Shown here: positions 1-5,268 of the stretch, in pieces | Numbering within the stretch: position 1 is the first letter of the stretch | Layout: each line of letters starts with the position of its first letter | NCBI GenBank assembly: GCA_003022255.1 | Contig: PXPA01000014.1 | Location: forward strand, 1-7,134 | DNA length: 7,134 nt | Source: Parcubacteria group bacterium SW_6_46_9 | GTDB taxonomy: Bacteria; Patescibacteriota; Minisyncoccia; Phycocordibacterales; SW-6-46-9 | Direction: 5' to 3' | The notes under the pieces: model-generated | The model's database searches: none | Told to the model about the DNA's origin: nothing | Seen by the model: only the letters and a program-made list of their open reading frames with translations | Made by a program: the position numbers and the translations under genes

Positions 1-663
1 CCAGAACCGCTTCTTTTCACACCGCCGTCTGTTACTGCGGGTGACCCATCCTGCTGCTTGGCGAAACTCCCGCTTGGTTATACCGCGGGCAAACAACCAT
101 GAGCAGAACGTGTTATCGGCAAGCAACGCTTCGGCAAGCAAACGGAAGGTAATGACACCATCGTTGTAATCTGTTTCTAATGCACGTAGGAAATCATCAG
201 TATCAACATCCGGCTTATTGGGCGCAGAAAATGTTATGGATACACCACCCGCACGGATCAACAAACTCCGGCCGAACTGCGTGGCTTGCAACCCTGTCCA
301 AACAGAATCTGATAACATCGTAGTAGTTAACACTGCTGCCGCCGGAAACGTTAGTCCTAGCTTGCTGTTTTCTTTTATATTTTCTGCCGTCGTCAGCCGG
401 TAGTAGGCATAAAAGCCAAACATACCCAAAACGGCCACAAACACAGCCGCCGACACTCCCCCAACAAGCAGACCAATCTGTACTGCAGCAGCCGGCAGAT
501 AAAGATACTGCCCGAAAAGCCACACGCTGATGCCAAGCAGTGCAAGTAGCAAGCTAATCCAGACCGTCATAAACAAACGCTTGTAGGACACAAACCGATC
601 CAGCCATAAGGCCGACCGAAACTGCTGAGTATACCCTTGAATATTCTGTAAAGCGTTACTCAT
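1..663 (-). CDS. Membrane-anchored Clp-like (AAA+) protein, N-terminal part, runs off window
   Basis: The frame is open from ATG at 663 to the window edge: 221 residues, C-terminus missing. Residues about 29-54 and 58-89 are two hydrophobic membrane segments. They are followed by a soluble region (about 95-210) whose helical stretches, such as TFRLLAEALLADN and SWLFARGITKREF, resemble the double repeat of a Clp N domain. The basic run NRRRCEKKRFW at 211-221 resembles the linker before the first AAA+ module in CPR proteins annotated as Clp protease ATP-binding subunits. No Walker motif is visible because the ATPase part would lie beyond position 1, so the AAA+ call is inference from the N-terminal layout and from the neighbouring WHY-motif protein. 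If right, it is an ATP-driven unfoldase tethered to the cytoplasmic membrane. Its ATG lies 6 bases after the stop of the upstream gene, with no Shine-Dalgarno sequence, so it is probably translated from the same mRNA. The frame is near certain; the family call is moderate. Confidence 0.6.
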   Translation of the reverse strand, partial: MSNALQNIQGYTQQFRSALWLDRFVSYKRLFMTVWISLLLALLGISVWLFGQYLYLPAAAVQIGLLVGGVSAAVFVAVLGMFGFYAYYRLTTAENIKENSKLGLTFPAAAVLTTTMLSDSVWTGLQATQFGRSLLIRAGGVSITFSAPNKPDVDTDDFLRALETDYNDGVITFRLLAEALLADNTFCSWLFARGITKREFRQAAGWVTRSNRRRCEKKRFW

Positions 664-669
664 ATGAGA

Positions 670-1040
670 CTACTGCGTTAGCAATACGGCTGTCATACCG
701 ACCACCGCCAGCGGCACTGCCGGCAGTAGAATCCAGCCAATTAATGCGATTACGGCAACAGCACATGATACAAGCAAGCAAAACACCGCCAGGACAAACA
801 AGCCAGTTCGTGCTACCGCACTGACACCCCGCATCATCGTATTAACAACAAGTGCTGCCGCGTATGCCTGCAGATTAAAGCTTTTCGGGTACGACTCGTG
901 CAAGCGTCGCCACGGGCTAAAAAGATGACTGATAAGCTCCATACAAACAATACGAAGTTGTGTGCGTGATTTACCAACGAACTGAAGCCAGCCCGATAAT
1001 GCCAGTGTATGTAATCGGTGATAACGTACACAGGATTCAT
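670..1040 (-). pseudogene. Small WHY-motif membrane protein, one gene split by a frame break
   Basis: Two overlapping frames form one gene. The first starts at ATG 1040 with MNPVYVITDYIHWHYRAGF; the second supplies SPWRRLHESYPKSF, a run ending VVNTMMR, and two hydrophobic segments before TAG at 670-672. CPR genomes carry a conserved small membrane protein with this order: an early WHY motif, a hydrophobic helix, (F)SPW(R/K)R, a VVNT(I/M)MR stretch and C-terminal membrane helices. Adding one T to the T5 run at 923-919 (minus strand) joins the frames as VIFFSPWRR and gives 123 residues. The restored join still looks a few residues shorter than the family between the first helix and SPW, so a small non-triplet deletion is an alternative. 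The start lies 3 bases past the epimerase stop and the stop lies 6 bases before the Clp-like ATG, so this is the middle gene of the cluster. The function is unknown; the location suggests a partner or membrane scaffold for the Clp-like protein. Confidence 0.75.
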
Positions 1041-1043
1041 GAG

Positions 1044-1947
1044 TTAATTATGACTTACTTTACCCAGTAAGTCGTGTAAGGCCTTCTTGAGTTGATCGAA
1101 CTGCAGAGTGATACCGAGTTTTTCTTCTGCTTTGGAAATAATCCGTTGTGAGTAAAGCATTTCCTCAGCAAAATCACCAAAAAGCATCCGTAAGGTAAAT
1201 TGGGGAATGCGGAAAATGTGCGGCCGGGATAGAACCTGAGCCAGTGTTTGGGAAAATTCGCGGTTTCGCACTCGGTTGTTGGATACGGCATTCACCGTGT
1301 CCACGTTATCTGCCTGATGTAAAGCAGCCACGTAGATACGAGCGATATCATTCATATGAATCCAGGGAAACCACTGCTCTCCTGATCCTAGCGGCCCACC
1401 AACACCCCACCGGTAATACGGCAAGAGTGTTTTCAGCAGACCGCCATCACCGAGAATATGGCCGTTGCGAATTATCGTTGTCGGCACGTTATACTTTTCG
1501 GTCCCAGTCAAAAGATACGGTTGCCAGAAATCCCTCACCGCACGATCTGTCAGTAGTGAGCGTCTCATTGCCCCTATCACCGTAATCCCCGGCTGCCGAT
1601 GCGGACACAAAGACCTCTGGCCGAAACCGTTCGTTGGCGAAAAGCTCTACAAGATTTTCCGTACCTTTCACCCGCGTATCGTATACTGCTTGCTTAAACT
1701 CTGTTGTCCAGCGGCCAAAGATATTCTTACCGGCTAAATTAATTACCGCATACGGATTTTCCAGCCGCTGATCAGCTAAGTCATCTGTCAGCATGTTTTT
1801 CTGGACAAATGCTACCTCCTCTTTTTGGGGTGGCGCCACATCAAGCGAGACCACCGTAAAACCACGGTCCAGAAGCCAGCCGGAGATATAGTCACCCAAA
1901 AATCCCGACCCGCCGGTAATAATGACTTTTTTGCTTTCAGTGTTCAT
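1044..1947 (-). pseudogene. TIGR01777-type NAD(P)-dependent epimerase (extended SDR), split by a frame break
   Basis: This is a member of the TIGR01777/YfcH-like extended SDR family, whose substrate is generally unknown. The N-terminal frame has the Rossmann motif GGSGFLG near residue 13, AVINLAGKNIFGRWT (the family's NLAG...RW signature) and SASAAGDYGDRG with the catalytic-region serine and tyrosine, then stops at TAA soon after DWDRK. A second frame continues with VPTTIIRNGHILG, GGPLGSGEQWFPWIHMNDIAR (the family's PLGSG.QW..WIH.DD block) and the usual C-terminal helices, ending at TAA 1044-1046. Removing one base near 1495-1500 restores about 300 residues, a normal family length. The gap between DWD and TTIIRNG looks about six residues shorter than usual, so a 17- or 20-base deletion is also possible. 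I place the start at ATG 1947; a TTG six bases upstream is less likely. The gene leads the cluster, with an extended -10 promoter just upstream. As written, the protein would lack its C-terminal half. Confidence 0.88.
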
Positions 1948-1969
1948 GTCCAAATTATTACCGTCTACC

Positions 1970-1981
1970 TATAGTATATCA
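1970..1981 (-). promoter_or_regulatory. Extended -10 promoter for the epimerase cluster
   Basis: Reading the minus strand, TGATATACT (1981-1973) matches an extended -10 (TG-N-TATAAT-like) and overlaps the octamer ATACTATA (1977-1970) that recurs at two other units. Transcription would start near 1965, giving a leader of roughly 18 bases before ATG 1947. No good -35 hexamer is seen at 16-18 bases upstream. Confidence 0.45.
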
Positions 1982-2086
1982 GCAGAACTCAAATCACGGT
2001 TTCCCAACAATAATAGGTAAAAGCTAGCCCGTGGTGGGACTTAAACTTCTTTTCATGTTGGAAAGCACCCTAGAGAGTATTCGGTT

Positions 2087-2104
2087 GTCCCGCTTTAGCG
2101 GGAC
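2087..2104. repeat. Perfect 7-bp hairpin, REP-like
   Basis: GTCCCGC (2087-2093), loop TTTA, GCGGGAC (2098-2104). The stem is perfect and GC-rich. No T-run follows on either strand, so it is not a canonical intrinsic terminator, although it could still stop or stabilise the cupredoxin transcript. Confidence 0.6.
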
Positions 2105-2122
2105 TTTCAGCAAAGCCTGAAA
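2105..2122. repeat. Second hairpin, abutting the first
   Basis: TTTCAG (2105-2110) pairs with CTGAAA (2117-2122) around the loop CAAAGC. It starts at the base after the preceding hairpin, so the two would stack as a pair, as in REP/BIME-type units. Nearly the same hairpin, TTTCAGC-TTT-GCTGAAA, is the tip of the large inverted repeat at 2508-2524. Confidence 0.55.
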
Positions 2123-2185
2123 CTACTCGATCGCTTCGCTCGCAGCGCAGTCTAAAACTATTCGGTCGTTACACTCCCAGCACAA
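2121..2185. repeat. Degenerate tandem repeat, two 30-base units
   Basis: Unit 1 (2121-2150) begins AACTACTCGATCG and unit 2 (2156-2185) begins AACTATTCGGTCG. They match at 22 of 30 positions with a 35-base period. A further TATTCGGTTG at 2078-2087 may be a more decayed third start. Several differences are C/T or A/G transitions, as expected for an old duplication. Confidence 0.45.
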
Positions 2186-2221
2186 CAAAAATGTACGTTC
2201 TGGTTTCCGTGGTTATTTTAG

Positions 2222-2286
2222 TTTTGGCACTTCCTTAGCAAAATCGGTTTACAGCACAAACTTCGGACATGATCTAACCAAGTGAG
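2222..2286. repeat. 65-base direct repeat, copy A
   Basis: It begins TTTTGGCACTTCCTTAGC and ends CTAACCAAGTGAG. It aligns without gaps to 2400-2464 with 9 differences in 65 positions (about 86% identity). The most conserved core is GTTTACAGCACAAA followed by TTCGGACATG. It contains stops in all frames and is not coding. Confidence 0.85.
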
Positions 2287-2357
2287 CCCTTCGACAGGGG
2301 CTTCAACTGAGTTCAGCCGGATGTCCTCAAGGCAAGCACCCCTTGCTGGTGGGGCTT
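2285..2357. repeat. Hairpin-rich link after repeat copy A
   Basis: AGCCC (2285-2289) can pair with GGGCT (2298-2302). Further on, CCCC (2339-2342) can pair with GGGG (2351-2354), extended by AAG/CTT across a two-base bulge. In an alternative fold, GCAAG (2332-2336) pairs with CTTGC (2342-2346), which excludes the CCCC/GGGG fold. The stems are short, so this is a weaker call than the branched repeat downstream. Confidence 0.35.
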
Positions 2358-2399
2358 CAGCGGAACATGTGTGGCTGAGAATATTCTGAATTACTGTAA

Positions 2400-2464
2400 T
2401 TTTGGCACTTACTTAGCGAAGTTAGTTTACAGCACAAATTTCGGACATGCTCTAACTGAGTGAG
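2400..2464. repeat. 65-base direct repeat, copy B
   Basis: This is the second copy of the repeat at 2222-2286, offset by 178 bases in the same orientation. It begins TTTTGGCACTTACTTAGC and ends CTAACTGAGTGAG. Like copy A, it leads straight into a structured stretch, here the large branched inverted repeat. Confidence 0.85.
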
Positions 2465-2465
2465 T

Positions 2466-2590
2466 ACCCCGCTTCTCACGTGCCTCTCGGAGCGCTGTGA
2501 GCATGGTTTTCAGCTTTGCTGAAATCACAGCGCGAGAGTGTCGCGTGGCGGCGCCGGCCGCTACGACGTGTGTGCGTGAGAAGCGTGGGT
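2466..2590. repeat. Large branched inverted repeat (predicted three-way junction)
   Basis: The closing stem pairs ACCCCGCTTCTCACG (2466-2480) with 2575-2590, 15 pairs with one bulged T (2586). Arm 1 pairs 2484-2489 and 2493-2500 with 2525-2538 (14 pairs, 3-base bulge at 2490-2492) and ends in the hairpin TTTCAGC-TTT-GCTGAAA (2508-2524). Arm 2 (2544-2565) is a GC-rich 9-pair hairpin with a GCCG loop and one G-T pair. The element ends 7 bases past the cupredoxin stop on the minus strand, so it would be transcribed as the 3' end of that mRNA. It has no T-run typical of intrinsic terminators. It could be a structured 3' UTR, a small RNA, a DNA cruciform or a non-autonomous mobile repeat; the sequence alone does not decide. 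Confidence 0.7.
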
Positions 2591-2597
2591 GCGAACG

Positions 2598-3143
2598 CTA
2601 CTGGACAATCACCATACCGCCTGCCGATGGGTTGACGTGATTGTGATACCCAAACTCACCAGCCTCATCGAAGGTAAATGAGTAGGTGTCACCAACCTCG
2701 CACTGATCGAAGCTTTTCTGCCGGCCGTTGCAGTGTTCCTGTAAACTCGTACCGTCATACTCCGTGTGCGTTGGGTGCTGATCAACCCCAACCCACATGT
2801 TGCCGTCGACACTTTCAAACCGGACTGTCTGGCCCTGCCTGATTGTTACTGTCTGTGGACTAAACTGACCATCTTCATACGTGACTGTTGCTGCCGGACT
2901 ATTAGCTGATCCATTTTCAGCGGGCGATGCGGATGTTGTCGGGTTTACGTTGTCTTCCGGTTGCCTGTCGTCTGTCGACGTCGGACTTGTCGTTGATTCG
3001 TCCGGCTGGTTGGAGTCTATGTTAGTTGTCGTTTTCGGCTGATCGGCCGGCTGTTGTGGTTGGCTTGAGCCGTCAGAAAAAATTAGAAAACCGCTAACGG
3101 CAATAGCAAGAACTACTAAAATTGTTGTGGTCGCCTTATTCAT
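2598..3143 (-). CDS. Membrane-anchored cupredoxin-domain protein
   Basis: An intact gene of 181 residues. Residues about 5-22 form a hydrophobic N-terminal anchor with no lipobox cysteine, so it probably stays tethered with its domain outside the cell. Residues 24-85 are a low-complexity Ser/Thr/Pro/Asp/Gln stalk. Residues 86-181 are a cupredoxin fold: FSPQTVTIRQGQTVRFES is the usual early strand pair, then WVGVDQHPTHTEYDG, and at the end FTFDEAGEFGYHNHVNPSAGGMVIV. Likely copper ligands are among His123, His126, Cys148, His167 and His169, with Cys138 as an extra cysteine. The HPTH and YHNH motifs match a cupredoxin type common in CPR genomes whose electron partner is unknown. A role in electron transfer or copper binding at the cell surface is inference. 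The gene stands alone, with its own promoter upstream and the branched repeat immediately downstream. Confidence 0.9.
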   Translation of the reverse strand: MNKATTTILVVLAIAVSGFLIFSDGSSQPQQPADQPKTTTNIDSNQPDESTTSPTSTDDRQPEDNVNPTTSASPAENGSANSPAATVTYEDGQFSPQTVTIRQGQTVRFESVDGNMWVGVDQHPTHTEYDGTSLQEHCNGRQKSFDQCEVGDTYSFTFDEAGEFGYHNHVNPSAGGMVIVQ

Positions 3144-3181
3144 ACTGTAATGTAGATTATGTAATACATGTTATGGGCTTA

Positions 3182-3191
3182 TATAGTATCA
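3182..3191 (-). promoter_or_regulatory. Extended -10 promoter for the cupredoxin gene
   Basis: On the minus strand TGATACTAT (3191-3183) is an extended -10 match and contains most of the shared octamer ATACTATA (3189-3182). A TTGATT hexamer lies further upstream at 22-base spacing, too far for a standard -35. The predicted leader is about 30 bases and has no Shine-Dalgarno sequence before ATG 3143. Confidence 0.4.
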
Positions 3192-3441
3192 GCTATCGGC
3201 TATTTTTTAGAATCAACTGCGTCGCTTGCTAATAAGTCAGTCAGCGTAAAGCGGTACAATTAGCAGGTTAACTGCCGCCAGCTGAAAACACAAACCAAAG
3301 CCTCAATTGCTTAGCTGACTTTCCGGCACAAACCTGAGGAAGCTGACCGGCCTGCAGTCACCCGCTACCGGCAGACCAGACAGCCGTCTTCGTAATCAAC
3401 TGACGGTAACCTCATTTCACGAAACGAACTCTCTTGTGTGG
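3192..3441. other. Spacer between antiporter and cupredoxin genes, no gene seen
   Basis: This gene-free stretch holds short near-repeats around AGCTGAC (about 3312-3318 and 3339-3345) and a small GCAG-GTTAA-CTGC hairpin near 3263-3275. I see no convincing intrinsic terminator for the antiporter gene and no small open frame with supporting signals. Confidence 0.5.
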
Positions 3442-5130
3442 TTATTTGTTGGTTTTTTCCAGTCGATCCTGCAGGAATCGTAGATGCTCATCCCGCTGTG
3501 GCCGGAAACTCTCTTCATCAATTGGACGATTCTCTAGCATGCTCAGCACTTTATCGCCGCCGAGAAAATGCGGCATAATCACATACGAAGCACCGCTTTC
3601 GTAGAGTTTTGCGGCCTCATCAGGGTATTCTGAGTAGGCTACGATAACGATATCCTCATTCTTATTTTTCAAGTGCCGAACCAAATGCAGGTTAACCCGA
3701 AAATCGTTAATCGTTGAAATCACGACATCGGCGTGGGTCGCGTGGATATCACTCATGAATTCCGGGTCAGTGATATCACCATAGATACGGGTAATATCAT
3801 TTTCTTTAAGCTGGGTAATCTTTTCCGGGTTGTAATCGACAACGGCAAAATTAATGTGTTGGTTGGTGAAAAACTGCGCAAACCGCCGGCCGTGCCGAGC
3901 GTACCCGAATAGATATATCTCCGGAGACGCTGACATGTTTCCTTCCTGGTAGCCGCTTTCCCACCGCAAGCGATCAAGCCACGGAGCTATCTGTTTGTAC
4001 AGCGTTTCGTCATACCGCATCATATACGTTGACCCGGCAATCGTGATCAGGGTCGTCAGCGTGACTAAACTGACAACCTGCTCACTAACCTGGCCTAATT
4101 CAGAAGCAAGTAAAATAAATATCAAGGAAAACTCACTCACCTGGCCGGCGGTCATAGCGGCTTTAAAACTGGTTCGCTTGGTGTACCCAAAATAACGAGC
4201 CAAAGCCATGACAATCAACGGATTGCCCACCAATACAAAAAGAGAAAAACCAACCGCGGGAACCAAAACAGTACCCAAAACATGTAAGCTAAGACCGGAT
4301 CCTAACGTTATAAAGAAGAATAAAATGAAAAAATCCCGAAGCGGGCGCAGGCGGTTTGAGATTTCCTTGGCATACATCTGCGTTGAAAGCAGAACCCCGG
4401 CAAGCAGCGCTCCTACCTCCAAAGACAGCCCAGTCATTGCCACCAGCGCCGATACACCAAGCCCCCAGGCAAGCGCGAAAATAAACAAATACTCTTGCGA
4501 GCGAGCTAAAAAGCCGGACAGTTTCGGCAGGATAAAATACGCGATAATTGCCAGCACGCTACCGACGGCAGTTAACTGCACCAAGCTTTGGGTTATTGCC
4601 AGCACCATCGATTGTGATGAACCGACACTGGACACAAACACCAACAAGCCGGCAGCGATAATGTCCTGAACCAGCAAGAAACCAATAGAAATCTTTGCGT
4701 AGAGCTTGTCGGTATCCTGCTTATCACTAATTATCTTCAGGATGACAATCGTGCTTGATAACGTCATCGCCAGAGCAATATAGATTGCCGCGGTCGGTGC
4801 ATAACCAAACGTCTGCGCGAAAAGATACCCGAATATAGTCGTAATCAGTACCTGTCCAACCCCAATTGTTGCCGCCGGTTGGCCAACTGCTTTAATCTCT
4901 TTGGGGTTTAGTTTCAGACCAATAATAAATAGAAGCAACGCAACCCCCAGATGCGAAACCGCACTGAGCAATTCCTGCGACTGGATAACATCAAGCAGAT
5001 ACGGTCCAAGCAGCAGACCGCTGATAATGTAGGCAATGATTAGCGGCTGTTTTAACATCCGGACAACAGACGCAACCGCAAACGCGACGACCACAACCAG
5101 ACTGATTTCTGTAAAGAGAGCACTTTCCAT
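3442..5130 (-). CDS. KefB-type CPA2 cation/proton antiporter with TrkA-N domain
   Basis: An intact gene of 562 residues. Residues about 5-375 form the CPA2 (Na_H_Exchanger) membrane domain with about 12 hydrophobic segments. Recognisable blocks are QPLIIAYIISGLLLGP (28-43), GVALLLFIIGLKL (62-74), MTLSSTIVILKIISDK (122-137), LLVQDIIAAG (152-161, with the Gln155-Asp156 pair typical of KefB/C-like members), GLSLEVGALLAGVLLS (234-249) and FFITLGSGLSL (272-282). Residues 404-530 form a TrkA-N/RCK Rossmann domain with Asp432 placed to bind the nucleotide ribose; its glycine motif reads G409-Y-A411-R-H-G414, with Ala in place of the middle Gly. Family knowledge gives K+ or Na+ exchange for H+ across the cytoplasmic membrane, gated by nucleotide binding to the C-terminal domain. 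The ion cannot be told from sequence. ATG 5130 is the natural start because the first helix follows at once. It stands alone between a glucosidase and a cupredoxin with spacers on both sides. Confidence 0.93.
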   Translation of the reverse strand: MESALFTEISLVVVVAFAVASVVRMLKQPLIIAYIISGLLLGPYLLDVIQSQELLSAVSHLGVALLLFIIGLKLNPKEIKAVGQPAATIGVGQVLITTIFGYLFAQTFGYAPTAAIYIALAMTLSSTIVILKIISDKQDTDKLYAKISIGFLLVQDIIAAGLLVFVSSVGSSQSMVLAITQSLVQLTAVGSVLAIIAYFILPKLSGFLARSQEYLFIFALAWGLGVSALVAMTGLSLEVGALLAGVLLSTQMYAKEISNRLRPLRDFFILFFFITLGSGLSLHVLGTVLVPAVGFSLFVLVGNPLIVMALARYFGYTKRTSFKAAMTAGQVSEFSLIFILLASELGQVSEQVVSLVTLTTLITIAGSTYMMRYDETLYKQIAPWLDRLRWESGYQEGNMSASPEIYLFGYARHGRRFAQFFTNQHINFAVVDYNPEKITQLKENDITRIYGDITDPEFMSDIHATHADVVISTINDFRVNLHLVRHLKNKNEDIVIVAYSEYPDEAAKLYESGASYVIMPHFLGGDKVLSMLENRPIDEESFRPQRDEHLRFLQDRLEKTNK

Positions 5131-5149
5131 AAACGAGTCTTTTGTTTTT

Positions 5150-5155
5150 ATTGTA
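5150..5155 (-). promoter_or_regulatory. Candidate proximal -10 for the antiporter gene
   Basis: TACAAT on the minus strand matches TATAAT at five of six positions and lies 19 bases before ATG 5130. TTGACG (5167-5162) is a good -35 sequence but only 6 bases away, so it cannot pair with this -10. This is an alternative to the distal ATACTATA element. Confidence 0.25.
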
Positions 5156-5196
5156 ACGCACCGTCAACAATGAATAGAGCGGGCTTTTGTTAGAGT

Positions 5197-5212
5197 GTGG
5201 TTTGTAAACCAC
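5197..5212. promoter_or_regulatory. Perfect 7-bp inverted repeat upstream of the antiporter gene
   Basis: GTGGTTT (5197-5203) and AAACCAC (5206-5212) are perfect complements around two bases. If transcription starts at the distal -10 (5247-5254), this lies in the antiporter leader about 67-82 bases before the ATG. It could be an operator half-site pair, or a hairpin ending the glucosidase transcript; no T-run follows on the minus strand. Confidence 0.35.
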
Positions 5213-5246
5213 CAAGGGCTAAACCTGGGATTATCGCGGTTGGGAA

Positions 5247-5254
5247 TATAGTAT
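5247..5254 (-). promoter_or_regulatory. Candidate distal -10 (ATACTATA) for the antiporter gene
   Basis: The octamer ATACTATA on the minus strand is identical to those in front of the epimerase cluster and the cupredoxin gene. It lies 15 bases past the glucosidase stop, with no TG extension and no clear -35. A start here gives a leader of about 110 bases containing the 5197-5212 inverted repeat. Confidence 0.3.
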
Positions 5255-5268
5255 TTTCTTTCTACAAA

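Larger units (their letters stand above)
1982..2597. other. Repeat-rich gene-free spacer
   Basis: This stretch between the cupredoxin stop and the epimerase promoter has no open frame of useful length on either strand. It holds a cluster of short hairpins (2087-2122), a degenerate tandem repeat (2121-2185), a 65-base direct repeat in two copies (2222-2286 and 2400-2464), a hairpin-rich link (2285-2357) and a large branched inverted repeat (2466-2590). Stops in every frame of the repeats argue against decayed coding sequence. No transposase, integrase or reverse transcriptase lies nearby. Confidence 0.8.

Noticed and set aside
215..523. A 102-codon minus-strand frame with many Cys and Gly
   Set aside because: It is an out-of-frame shadow inside the Clp-like gene, whose own frame is open across the entire 663 bases with sensible membrane helices.
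1500..1610. An upstream start (MCPHRQPG...) for the second epimerase fragment
   Set aside because: The residues before the break in that frame have no family match; the matching sequence there is in the other frame (SASAAGDYGDRG), so this is only frame overlap.
2087..2104. Intrinsic terminator
   Set aside because: The stem is good, but neither strand has a T-run after it, so I list it only as a hairpin repeat.
2222..2464. CRISPR array
   Set aside because: There are only two copies, 65 bases long, diverged and separated by a 113-base structured spacer, with no cas gene. That is not the array geometry.
2466..2590. tRNA, integron attC site or retron ncRNA
   Set aside because: There is no T-loop or anticodon arm, no attC-type R box pair with an integrase, and no reverse transcriptase gene in the window.
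4208..4669. A 153-codon open frame on the plus strand
   Set aside because: It is antisense to the well-conserved membrane domain of the antiporter, is rich in Lys/Pro/Thr from reversed hydrophobic codons, and has no family resemblance.
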